Assembly (NCBI RefSeq): GCF_000499385.1
Contig: NW_013654478.1
Coordinates: 62,001 to 126,000 of the forward strand
DNA from: Eimeria necatrix
Taxonomy: Eukaryota; Apicomplexa; Conoidasida; Eucoccidiorida; Eimeriidae
Reading direction: 5' to 3'
DNA: 64,000 nucleotides
Every line of letters starts with the position of its first letter. Position 1 is the stretch's first letter. The translations under genes were made by a program, and so were the position numbers. Of this stretch, positions 38,543 through 49,656 are shown one piece after another. A model generated the notes under the pieces. That model had not been told where the DNA came from. It did not search any database and saw nothing but the letters and a program-made list of their open reading frames with translations.

Positions 38543-41409
38543 CGTGCCACGATATGCAAGTTCACGGTAGGCCTATATGTCGTGATCCACGTAAGGAAGG
38601 GCCAAGCCTGGTTGCACACCCGCTTCGCCCCCCACCCCCCACCCTAGAATGCTCTTCGGAGAGGCTAGAAGGTGTTTGCAGTATATACCAGTAGCAAGAA
38701 ACTCAACAAGTAGCACTGCTGGGCGCGAGTGGCAGTGAGAAGGCTGGAAATGTGCGATGAGAGGGAGGCCGAACAAGCCGGTGTCTGCGGTGTTGCTATG
38801 TGTGTGCACACCGAATAACATGAGACTCAAAGCATCACTAAAAGGGGGCAACGTGGTGCAATGTTGCATGCAGGTGCCCTCTAGGAAAAGGAAAGAGGAG
38901 CAGGTCTAAACGAAGTTCGTATCCCGGAAGGCGGGCCAGTGAACGTGTATGTTCCCGCAGCGGTCGACAGTCGCAGCAGTTTGGCCCAGAGGGAAGGCAG
39001 GAGAATAGTGTTAAGACTCATAGCTTTTCATGAGCGATAACAAGGGGGAGAGAGCAAACAAAGATGGACACCTCTTTCCGTCGCTCAAACCGACTGCTAC
39101 GGTCTGTATTAGCCAGTGATGGCGCTGAGTAGAACACATACCTTAAACGCAACACAAATGGCACTTCTCCTCCAAAAACTAATATATAAATATTTATTAT
39201 ATCAGTAACTTCTCCTTTAATTACAAATGTCCAGTAAGTTCCATCCAAAGTTTCGGCTTCTCGAGGGAATGAAAGGACATGCGTCGGACAAGGGCAAAGA
39301 GCCACTGGGTTTTTATGGACCACCATTACTCGTGAAAATCAAAGCAAGGGCGCGCTATAATTTATAAACACATAGAAAGATATTTATGGTATCTCCTGGC
39401 CTGCAGGTTCCAAGACTTGATATGAAATTCCTGCAACCTTCACATATCACCGAGGGCAGGCAAAATGTACCGGCATATGCGCTCGAATGGTGGTATTCTG
39501 GCAGAAATAGGTTATCTCGGTCTACACACTACCTCCCCTAGATTATAAGGGCTCTCTGAAACCCTGGTGTGCCCTCGTCATGTTGCGGCATGTATGCCTT
39601 CTACCTAGCGCGTAGGCTTGAGACGTGGAATGAACAGGTGACTGAACAAATGGCAAGGGCGTTTTAAGCGGCTGGATACTCACTCCCTACTAAGGAGACA
39701 ATGACCAACCTACATGTTGCATACAATAGCTCACGTGTCTCGTACGGAAAGCCAATGTACGAATATCGAGTCTACAGCAATGAAGGATCATTACCATCCT
39801 CGTACTCGCTGACAGTCAAGTGGTGTCATTGTACTACCTCGCATGGCAACATCCCTTTCAACGAGAAAATATTGCTCCCCACAACAGCATATAACTCAAA
39901 TTTGCTGTTACTTGCAGCGGCACGCGTCCACAGCGAAACTGCCACTTTTAAAGGCGTGTCACGCAAGTGCATACACCTCCGAGACTGAACGTGAAAGTTG
40001 ATGCACGCAATATTGACCTCATAAAGCGGCAGAGACTATGGACGAAATCAAGCCTCGCCTCCAGAGACAAAAGCATTCTTCAAAAGGCGAAACCTGACCA
40101 GTGAATTTGGTGAGCTTGCCCTCTCTAAGCCTTTTCTACCGGAAAATTTTAGCGGCTTTTTGTCGAGCTTAAGGCTTGGGCTTGCGACGCCCCGAGCAGC
40201 GAACCCAGTGCTAGTAAATTTCTGTTGCATATCCGGTCCCAAACCCCAAAATGTAATGAGGTGTTGCCTGCAATTAGCAGGACCCTGTGGGCTGCTGCTG
40301 GTGTAGCATGCTTTGGAAGTACTCTACGTAAGTTGTAAAGGCGTAATTCTACCTGGAAAGGTTGTGAACTGTTGACGGCATTCCTGCTTAGCGGGATGAA
40401 TGGGGTCACAACCTTTGCAGGTAGAATTACGCCTTATGCCGTCAACAGTTCACTAGTGCAAAGACTCTTGAAAGAACTCGTATCGATCTGTTTGGTTAGG
40501 CAATGTTGCGCAGGTGACGTTCCACGCACCGAAGACAGCACCAAACATTGGGCGATTAAAGCATGCTTTGTAGGCAGGTGCTGCGAAAGGGGTCGCAACG
40601 AGAATGCTCGTCGATCTGGGCTCCGTCTGCCTGCTGCGCTTAACCTCTGTCGAACGAGTGCCTCCGGCATCTAGAAGAATATAGACTGCTAGTACCGGTG
40701 CTTTGGGGAGTGGTCTCTGAGATAAACTAATTTGCTTCCTCACTTTCCACTCAGCTGTCCCCTCCCGGGGCACCAACAGTTGAAACCTAGCTTTTCCTGA
40801 CCCTTGCCTGCACTATCTGCACCGCATCTCGTAATGTCAGGTCCCGTGCATCTATCGAGTAAGACACTGCTAAAGCCTTTAGGGAATCTATGTAAAATAT
40901 TCATACAGGCCAGAACCGGGTAAGCAAGCACCAGCGCCCGCATCAACAACCAAACAACCTCATCATCGATACTTTATGTGCCGCCAATATTTCCTTTGCA
41001 AAAAAAATCCACTTTACACGGGGAAAATGGGTTACTGACAGGAGCGGAAATACTATACACATGCAATGCTGCAAACGGTAGGCAGCCCAGACACCTGGCT
41101 CTGCGCGAGCCATCGTTGAGGCTAAAGAAGACTTGAATTGCATCGCCATTCGGCTTTCCTTCCAGGAATTGTGAGCAGTCACTCTGTAGGCTACACTTAC
41201 TCTCCCAGTTCTACTTGCACAACAATCAACTTCCCCAGAAAGCCCCAAGCCCAGCACGACTGGCAGCAGCCTGCAGCCCAGTAGCAGCCTCTCGGGCTTG
41301 TGGTATCTAGGCGGGCGTTTGCCACATTGTTTGTACTTTTGGTTCTGTGGGGCTCCTATTTTGTGGCTATTTTCGTGGAATTCGCCTCTTGGAGAGCAAC
41401 TTCTTGAAG
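38543..41409. other. Divergent intergenic region between VPS13 (-) and RPL12 (+)
   Basis: Should carry both promoters. AT-rich patches occur at 39170-39390 (tatataaatatttattatat). No open frame has family motifs; short frames near 40.1-40.8 kb coincide with the inverted repeat described separately. No tRNA or snRNA was recognised. Confidence 0.55.
40338..40451. repeat. Interleaved inverted repeat with three arm pairs
   Basis: Arm A 40338-40355 (aaggcgtaattctacctg) pairs perfectly with A' 40418-40435. Arm B, about 40356-40367 (gaaaggttgtga), pairs with B', about 40406-40417. Arm C 40366-40380 (gaactgttgacggca) pairs perfectly with C' 40437-40451. The order along the DNA is A-B-C-spacer-B'-A'-C', so C' lies outside the hairpin that A/B and B'/A' would make. 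Confidence 0.85.
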
Positions 41410-42467
41410 ATGGCCAAGAAATTCGACCCTAATGAGATCAAGTACAGTGAGGCACCCCACTGCCACCCCATTCCGATAATCTGCCCCTCCCTAGCTTCCT
41501 TCCCCTTCACTGAGCGATTCCTCGCATGAGAAGCGACTTGCCACACTTTAACAGTGCGATCTTCATAATTTGGTGGCACTGCCTGGGGGAACGTCAGCAA
41601 CTATCTCGCCTTCGCCGCTTTGCATGCTTAGGAGGTCGCCGAGTTGCGTGGCGGCAATTCCCCTCTAAAGCGCTTAACAGAGCTTCGGATTGCTGCAGCT
41701 TCTTTGTATAGAGTAAAAATCATTTGGTCTGGCATTTGATACACATACCCCGGAATATTTCTGCGTTTGTTGTCTCCGCAGTTTACCTCCGCCAAACTGG
41801 CGGTGAGGTTGGCGCCTCTTCGGTCCTTGCCCCAAAACTGGGGCCGCTGGGTGAGCAAAAAAAGACGTTCTCCTGCGTATTGGCATATGCCACACCAGGC
41901 GGGGATGCAGATCGCCCTTGCAGTGTGGCCGATTCTCGCGGTAGGTTTGTGGTGTGCATCCGCACACAGGTATGTCACCCAAGAAGGTCGGTGACGATAT
42001 TGCAAAGGCGACTATGGCCTGGAAGGGGCTGAAAGTTACGGTTTGCCTGAAGGTGCAGAATCGTCAAGCTACGGTGGAGGTGATGCCTTCGGCTTCGTCT
42101 CTGATTATTAAGGAGCTTAAGGAGCCCCCAAGGGACAGGAAGAAAGTCAAGAACATTAAACATAACGGCAACCTCACACTGCAGCAGGTCTTCCAGATCG
42201 CACGCACAATGCGCTCCAAGTCGCTTGCTCACGAGTTTGCGGGCACGGTTAAGGAGATCTTGGGCACCTGGTGAGCAGTCGAGTCTAGGTTTCTTTTTTG
42301 CAGGGCTACAATCTTGCGTCTGGGACTGCTCATGCCATGTCTGTCGTTTTCATGCGTTGTACATGTTTGCTCGCAGCGCTTCTATTGGCTGCACCGTTGA
42401 TGGCAAGGCACCTACTGCTGTCCAGGCAGAGATCGACTCTGGGGAAGTTGAAGTGCCGTCGGCGTAG
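41410..42467 (+). CDS. RPL12: 60S ribosomal protein L12 (uL11 family)
   Basis: Four exons, all closing in phase: 41410-41446, 41782-41850, 41970-42270, 42377-42467. They give 165 residues, the usual eukaryotic length. The protein starts [12 protein letters not shown] and contains [43 protein letters not shown] and the C-terminal stretch [13 protein letters not shown], all hallmarks of L12 at the base of the ribosomal stalk, where it binds the GTPase-centre rRNA. Introns are 335, 119 and 106 nt, with good GT-AG ends. The ATG at 41410 is the family start. The gene converges with RPL7 and diverges from VPS13. Confidence 0.97.
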
Positions 42468-43234
42468 GCTCACAATGGAGCACGCAGCTAGTGTAGCTAG
42501 GTTGGAGAGAGCTAGCTGTACGGTTTGCAAAGGCGTGCGAAAGCGTGGGCAGGCAGAAGGGCTGCTGACTGCTCCACACATCAGCTGGCGTGCCTCCATG
42601 GTTTCCCCTTCTGGTCGTTGAAAGATGGCAGCCGCGGTTCATTTGATTCCAACTCCTTCATAAGTTCTTCAATTTAGTATTGGCTCGTACCCGCCGGACA
42701 GCGGCATACGTTGCAGGACGTAGCCCCTGGCAAAGACTTCATCACCAGTCCCGATATATAGGCCTAGTGCCCTACGCGTAACCAGGCACGGTGTAACTGT
42801 AGCCGCAAATAGATTGCTAGCTGATGCTGACTTGTCACCACTGTTTAGCTCGCGTTGTGCAACTAATTATCGCTTCTGCGACTAATCTGCTTGTGGCCTG
42901 TCGGCTGGGGTGAACACCAGGAACCGTCGGCTGTTTGGCGTCAGACAGTTGCGCATTTGGTCAGCAACTGCAATAAAACGACTCAGATACTTCGTAAGAA
43001 CTAGGCTCCGCGTAAGTCGCAGAGAGCACGGCTTAAGTGAAGAGTCAGTTCGAGGGTTCTGCCGCAGTTTTTGCGTGTGGGACACACCAGCAAAAACACT
43101 GCAAGCGTCAATGCTCTGATGAAAGCCCCGCAGTAGCATCTGTTATCGGTATTTCTTTCAAACCCAAGTCACCCTACATCTAGCGAGACTCCTAGAAAGG
43201 CATCAACTGCAACGAAATCCCTCATGACATCATT
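42468..43234. other. Intergenic region between convergent RPL12 and RPL7
   Basis: 767 bp holding the 3' ends of both ribosomal protein genes. No further coding frame, RNA gene or strong repeat was seen. Confidence 0.6.
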
Positions 43235-45353
43235 TCAGCACATCCGCCTGACGAGTTCGTTTATCAGCTCATGGCGGTTACCCCAGTCACCTGAAAAAAG
43301 CAGGTAGGGAAACAGATGAAACAAACGCTATTGATACCTGGGATGCGCTATGCTGCCTCTATCCTCTATCCATGAGCAACTGCACTGACCTGGTCGGGGT
43401 TCGCAGAAACCGTGGCGCTTGCACTTGAAACCTTTCCTAGGAGAAGAAAGTTTAAATGTCCACAGAAACGCGTTGGCCTGCTTGAATGCGGGGCCGCAAG
43501 TGTAAATTTCATGCACGAGATCCTCAATGCCGTGGATCCCATACTTGCCCAGGTGCTTGTCAATTATGTCGTTGTTTTGCAAGCGGATGCGCTGCTTCGA
43601 GCCGGGCTCACCAACCTTGGCTGAAGCAAAAGCGCCGAGGCAAATGAGAGCACCACAAAACTATGCACAGCAAAATTGGTTTTGATAAAATAACGAGTGA
43701 CTTCCACGCAGGACGCAAACGAACCCGCATACTGCCGACGCATCGGGCGCATATTTCTCACCGTAGCCACGCTTGTAGATTAGCTTGCGGATCGTCGACA
43801 GACTGGGGTAGCCATACGTGACGAAGGGCTGGACTGCCTGGAGCATTTGCATCGTTGCTTTGTTGACGCGAATGAAGACACCATTGTGCAGCTGACGAAG
43901 GCGGAAGAGCTGGAGGATCATTCTAGGTTTAGGCGCGAGCTTATTGATACCTTTAATACGGATGCAAAAAACGACCTTCGGCTCGGCCACCCTGTAGAAC
44001 CCACCTGATATAACAGCACATCACCGCGAAGCACACAGCGCCGCATGGTGGGTCTCGAACGGCAACGACAGGAAATGCAACATACCACACCCCAATGTAT
44101 CAAACTGTCACGTAAAACATGGCGGCGTGATTTGTTCAGTAAGCGATTGAAACATTAGGAATAATCTATTCCTCAGGCAACCCGAAGGCCCCATCAGCAG
44201 ATCTTGGTCATCATTCGCCGCTTAGCTCTCACTGATTTTTGACAACCAATCAGGCAATGATGTAGCCAGCACGATATGCATTAGAATACTCAAGTCATGA
44301 GTGTGGCTCCATCAGTAAGCGATTGAAACATGAGATATTCCGCAGTTGGCCATGAAGCCTTGTCGGTTTCCGGTATCTCATCCTTGGGTCACAGAGCAAG
44401 GAATCAATACTGCAGATTTTCACAGCATATATAATCAAATTGCGCGGGTGTCCTTACCCTGAGCACGGGCCTCCCGCTTGTTCTTGATAAGCTCCTCGCG
44501 TTGTTGCCTGTACTCCTTCATGTATTTGTACGTGCGAAGCTTGAGCGCATGTCGATTGGCAGCCCTCTTCTGAAAACAAAATCCAAGCATCCGCCACCAA
44601 AACTAGTTAATCAAACTAATTTCCTCGACACACGGACACTACAAGCGATCAATTCAATACCGTGCTGCAGACTAACCTCGCGAACCGCCTTCAGCGACTT
44701 CTTCCTAGCCTCCGCGAGAGCCGCATTGCGCTTCAGCTTTTTCTCTGCACCCTCTGTAAGAGGGACGCCCTCGAAGGGCTTCAGCAGGCGTGCCGAGAAG
44801 CGATCCTAAGTCAACAGCCGCACCAAAAAATGCACACATCGGGAATCACTGAAGAATGTGGACCACAGAGTGCAGGAACACCTCAATGATTGTCAGTGAA
44901 AACCGCACAGCACCCATACCCCACAACGCACACTTAAAAATAATTGTAAGCAGTAATGAAGCAAAGCACTTGACACTTTAGCACGGAACAGCACAGTGGA
45001 GCTGCACAAGCCCCGCGGGAAGCACAAGAGTGTAGAAAACAGTTTCAAGAGGTCATGATGTGTAGAAAACAGTTTCAAGAGGTTATGAAAAGGATACGAC
45101 AGCTTCCGAAGAATGTTAAAACACGGGAACCAAGACCCCCACCCCCCACATGCTGCCCTTTCCGTCGCATGCACCATCTGCTCCAGGGGAATGCAGTGGA
45201 GAGCCAAAATGAGCGATTACAAAGCGTTTAGCTAGTTTTCTCATGATAATTTTAGCTGCAACCCAAAAAGGCCTGACGCCCACGCGCCATGAGGCACACC
45301 CCACAGGCATCCTCAAGCGCACGTGGTGTCGGCGTGGAGATGCTTACTGCCAT
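43235..45353 (-). CDS. RPL7: 60S ribosomal protein L7 (uL30 family)
   Basis: Six exons, all closing in phase: 45353-45348, 44805-44677, 44569-44458, 44004-43762, 43620-43390, 43290-43235; about 258 residues against roughly 250 in other eukaryotes. The first exon is only ATG GCA, then a gtaagc donor. The body shows the basic helix [19 protein letters not shown], then [76 protein letters not shown] and [16 protein letters not shown], ending [15 protein letters not shown]. The start was chosen because it gives the family N-terminus [15 protein letters not shown] and phase 0. A YGCATGCR word lies about 165 bp upstream of the ATG. Two repeats sit in its introns. Confidence 0.96.
44137..44331. repeat. 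19-bp direct repeat pair in RPL7 intron
   Basis: The word cagtaagcgattgaaacat occurs at 44137-44155 and again at 44313-44331, 176 bp apart, inside the RPL7 intron spanning 44005-44457. Confidence 0.8.
45031..45090. repeat. 30-bp tandem duplication inside RPL7 intron 1
   Basis: The unit starting tgtagaaaacagtttcaaga at 45031 is repeated at 45061, with about 27 of 30 bases the same. It lies within the first intron of RPL7 (44806-45347). Confidence 0.85.
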
Positions 45354-45515
45354 TTTCGCTGCAAGGCTCTCTTCCAACGTTCAAAACTCTCAATAATCCA
45401 TACAAAGGGAGCCCAAAAACTCGCAGGGCTGGAAACGGAGCAGCCGATGGGAGCACAGAAGCACGTGTGGCCTCTTGCAGCCTGTGGCTGCTGCCGCTGC
45501 GGCAGTTCTTAACTG

Positions 45516-45523
45516 TGCATGCG
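45516..45523. promoter_or_regulatory. Candidate YGCATGCR ribosomal-protein promoter element
   Basis: TGCATGCG about 165 bp upstream of the RPL7 start. This matches the YGCATGCR (TRP-2) motif reported for Toxoplasma ribosomal-protein promoters. It is a single copy; the word is short and also occurs by chance elsewhere. No equivalent was found upstream of RPL12. Confidence 0.35.
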
Positions 45524-46299
45524 GGCTGAAGGTACGAGCAGATTTAATGCAACTGCGGAAATTATAAAACAAGCTGAGTATTAAATCACAGGGAGCACGC
45601 TTCTTAAATTAAAGAGTTGAGCAGAAACCACTTATAATGTTCGAGCCAATATCACACCCAGAGCCCTCTCCTGAAGTTGTAGGTTTCCACCTACTGGGCG
45701 GCAGACGCAGACCAACGCGTAGCACATGAGACCCGTCATCAATGAGTGAATTCATTCGTAATTCCGCAACTTTACTTATATTTTATCCTTTGTACTGCTG
45801 GGTCGCTCAATTTAACGCTCTACTGCGGGGCCCCCAGCAATATAGCTCGAGCTATGCCTGATCAACAACGCTTGTGACGGCCAGCATTTACACTGCGTGT
45901 TTGCTGGTCCCGTTTCTGCACCTCTGCAAAGTGCCGGGAAATGAAAACCTGCCTTCTAGCATTTTAATGTTGAGTCGATAGTTGAGGGTCATGAGGAAGG
46001 AGTAGACACTATGGCAGTGTCCAGAGCGGAAACTTTCGAGATTCATCTCCAGACTATCTCGTCCGAGTAGGTGTCGCCATGGTCTAAATTACGAGTACCC
46101 ATGATGGGGAGAAGCACACAATCATGCACGACTGGAACCGGGCTGAAAATGATGTTCGAGCATGCACAGGGCTTGATGCCGTGAGACAAGTGCCTGGCCA
46201 CGCCGGAAATGCGTGTTAGTGTGTCGTCCAACTATGTAGTGACAACATGATCCGAAACTACTACTAACTACTACTACGGATGAAAGCTATGTATTAATG
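45524..46299. other. Region upstream of RPL7 and 3' of the decayed retroelement
   Basis: Contains the RPL7 promoter area. Open frames are short and unrecognised. A tandem ctactaacta-type run lies near 46255. No LTR boundary or integrase motif was identified, though the retroelement's lost 3' part would be expected here. Confidence 0.4.
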
Positions 46300-47600
46300 G
46301 TGACTCAACGGGCATCTGGGGTGGGAGGCGTTATAGCATGCTGAAGTGGCCTGATGAGGGAGCGGAAAGCAGTTTTTGGCTGGTTCTCCTTGGGAATGCT
46401 AGCTTCTCAGTTCGGCTGGAACAAATGCTTACCATTACTCAACGTTTCCAGGATAGCTTCAGTAGGAGACACGAGCAAGATAGGTTTGACCACAGGGGTG
46501 TTAAATGCGTGATAGTCAACTACCATGCGCGGCTCGCCAGATCCTTCGTTGTGTTTCTCAACCGTGGGCGAGGTGCACAGAGAGCAGTGGGTATGTCAAC
46601 GTACTCCATTTGGGTCTCTGAGGATACGTGGAAACTCTTGCTATAGTGTGGCGGTTATTTCGAGTGGATAAGATGGCCCGATGTTTACACTGTGCTTCGA
46701 GAAACTCAGCCGGGAAGTTCTGAGCCTCCACTCTGCCGAGGCACTTATTGGAGTACACTGGAGTAGGGAGTGGGGCCACGTTGACTCCATGCCGCCTTTC
46801 GAGTAGTTGGTCCTTAGTTGTGTGTCCCATCGCACTTCAGAAATTTGACAGGAGTCATGTGCAGCCAGCATGATGTGCAGCCCTTCTAGCGCGTCACAGC
46901 CAGGATCCACAAGGCAGATGTTTTCCGAAAGGTTTCCCAATCTGCGGCTTCTACCATGCACTCGGCCGCGAGTTACATCACATTTTGAGCAAACTTACGA
47001 ATATCGCAGCCTCCATAGTCATAATGCTCGATTCTTGCTCCCAGCAGGTTCTACGGCTGTTTTGGATGTGATTCCGCGCTGCATCCGGGCAGAAAACTCC
47101 TTGTACTGTTTAGTTAGTGCTCTCTACGGGAGATTACCATCCAAGGAGTCTCTCCGCTGATCAGATTGAAGATACCAGCCTGCCTTATGTCGTGTAATCC
47201 GGTGAAGGTCCACAAGTAAGGGAATAAGAACTACAAAGGAAGGCAACCGAAAATATTCACGGCTGCACCACACCCTTGGTATTGTTACTATGCAATCAAT
47301 GGCTAGGCTCTCTCCTCAGAGCTACGGTGCACACGCGTTTCTCAGGAAATTGCCAGTTCTTGGGTCGTCGCCACTCTAAATACACAGGGCTTATGAAGTT
47401 TCACGGCTGTGTAAGCTCTCTTCGCAAACTAAAGTGCACACGATCTTCAGGGAGTTCCTGTTCCCTGTGCCGTGGCCGCACTGAACACAGAGGGCTAATG
47501 AAGTTTCGTCGTGCCCACGGCATCGAAAAAGGATCTGCAGATTTGGTCAACGCCTTCACATCAGATAAGCGTTGTCGTACAGACTCCATAGAGCAAGCCT
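46300..47600 (-). mobile_element. Decayed Ty3/gypsy-like retroelement (gag-pol remnant)
   Basis: Read on the minus strand, retroelement signatures appear in the expected order. At about 47560-47300 there are two degenerate cysteine-knuckle-like units (CVQCGH followed by a later Cys). At about 46960-46850 a stretch with LVDPGCD may be a protease remnant. At about 46560-46330 there is reverse transcriptase-like sequence with EPRMVVDYHAFN (conserved DYR.LN position) and later ENQPKTAFRSLI (conserved P-K-T-A-F-R). The RT frame is interrupted by a TGA near 46408, and about ten residues normally present before PKTAFR are missing. No intact RNase H, integrase or LTR was found. Chromovirus-like elements are known in Eimeria; the lineage here is inferred. 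It is non-functional. Confidence 0.6.
47327..47510. repeat. Imperfect ~106-bp tandem pair
   Basis: gtgcacacg at 47327 and 47434, and gggctt/aatgaagtttc near 47388 and 47493, mark two diverged copies of a unit of 105-107 bp. In the minus-strand reading these are the two cysteine-knuckle-like units of the retroelement remnant. Confidence 0.6.
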
Positions 47601-49656
47601 CAGAGTTCTGGCAGGTACATCACATAGCACAGCTCCACCAGCGCAGAACATTATCTAGGATTTTGGGCCGTTTCCCCGCAGTTCAACCTCGCCCTGTAGT
47701 TCAGTGCCCATACTTGCTTCTAGATTCTTGCCAGTTCCTGGCTTCAAAATTTTGCTGTTGTCTAAGTGGGCTTCTCTGCATCCACGACTGATGGGCATTT
47801 CCTTGTTATGCAGTATGTGTAGCTGCTTTCTTCACGAAGAAGGTTCAACAGTGTTAGGCCCTTTCGCAAGTGCGCGCATCGGCCTTTTCCCAGCTGTGAT
47901 GCCCAGTGCACTTGCATTCTGCAACTCATAGGCTTGCTTGCCTAAAGGGCTAGATTCATTTTTAGCCCGAGCAGGCAGTGGCAGCTCTCTGCTACTGCTC
48001 AAGTCCGCGTAACGTCTGCTGGTCGCCGGGCAGCCGATAGTGTGTGAACGCATCCTACCACGCCTCTTGCACACTTCCCTAAGTCTTCTGATTCGTTCTT
48101 TTTAGCTGGCCCGTTCTTTCTGCCAAAGTTCCCCTCCCCTTAAACTAGAAGCGTACTAGTGCCGCTCCTCCACGGCTCGCGGCTCTGCTCTCGTACAGAT
48201 CCCATGCAGATCCCATGCCACGGTACGGTCCTTAGACCGTTGCACATTAGGCATTCGCATAATGCGACTGTGGATTAGCTGTACTGTTCAAGGAATACAG
48301 AAAGTTGCCTTCGTGTATGCAGGCTCGGTGCTTCGGCCGAACACTGGCTGAACGTCACGACGTCACCGATGGAAGGTGCAACCGAAAGAAAATCTTGGGG
48401 CCGAAGGTAGCACAGGCACGCTAGTAGAAATGGCTTCGGATTCTAATGATGCACTGAAAAAAAGAAACTAGCATGCAGGTTCTCAGTATGCTACCAGCGG
48501 CTCTGGAAGATCCCAAAGAGTCGCGTTCACGTGTCCCGTATGCTCACGGTACATATATCTTACAGTGAGTTTTACAATGGCTACCAATTGGGCCTAGGTT
48601 TCTTCGTCGTTAAGTGCATTGCACTTTTCCTCGCCAAACGCAAGACTGGTTTCAGGCGATGCCGCCAAACATGCTTTTGCTGTTTGCTGCTGCTAGCTAG
48701 GAATGTCCTCGTTGAAAGGGAGAGAAACGCCAGCCTTTTGCTGATGACTGAGCGTCGGATTCACAAAAAAAGAGCACATGCAGTGAACGCTTCAGTGCAC
48801 TGAGATCCCGAATGGCAGGTAGTTCCCGAACTGGGAAGTAAGTCGGTATGGCGAAGAGAATCATTGAATCTAGAAAAAAAAAGGAAATAGAATGCGGCGC
48901 TCCCTACAAATCGCACACACACACTCGCGGTCCTTTACACGAGCATTGACTCAGGTGATTCTTGGAAAAGCCTGGCAAGACGGATCGGGTGTAGCAGAAA
49001 ATATCGCGGTGGAAAGCGGCGGCAGGGGCAAAAGGCTAACGGACACAAAACAAAATTCGCCATAGCGGGTGGCCTCGAATGACCGGTACAAGCAAAAAAA
49101 GCTCTGGGACCCCAAGAAAAAAAACAGGGAAGTGGCATGTTAACGCACTGCTAACTACTGTTCAAGGATGCCGCAAACCCGCAAATCGCAGTAGTAGCAA
49201 GATCGGGATCAATTAAGGATTGCCTCACTTGGGGTAAGATGAGCCAAATGCTTTCAGGTACCAGCGGTGAGTTTGTTGAGCTGCACACATATGAACAGCA
49301 ATTTTGTCTCCTTCTCCTCGTTCCTGGAAAGGCACCTTTTGAAACTTGAGCTTTCTATTGATGCTCTAGTACTTGCGTCACCTTTCGTCCTGTATATGTG
49401 GTACTGCTCTATTTCAGCGCTCGCTTGCATGCACGCATGCGTGTATGCAACCGTAACACCTAGGCGCGAATGCGTTCATTTGAGTATGCATGTGGGTTTA
49501 TGCGCGTGTGCATGATTTGACGAAAGGCATAAGCAGCTAGCGATCTGTTTGCCGCTCGCTTTTGTTGTGCTTCTACGTTTCTCTGCCTTCGACTATTTCG
49601 TCTCCAGCTCTGCCTCAATCTGTGCTCGTGTTCCATACCGTTGACAATCATGCAAA
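47601..49656. other. Gene-poor region
   Basis: About 2 kb with no recognisable gene. It contains a 12-bp direct repeat (cagatcccatg) near 48200, homopurine A-runs near 48870 and 49110, and a purine/pyrimidine alternating GCATGCACGCATGC stretch near 49430. A 90-codon plus-strand frame at 48531-48803 has no motifs. Confidence 0.4.

Noticed and set aside
43930..44260. Possible C/D-box snoRNA in an RPL7 intron (minus strand has AATGATGA, then two CTGA words)
   Set aside because: The flanks of the C- and D-like boxes show no terminal stem, and the motifs are short enough to be chance in a sequence of this composition.
48531..48803. 90-codon plus-strand frame
   Set aside because: No ATG-supported family similarity or neighbouring splice sites; Cys/Leu-rich patch looks like chance.
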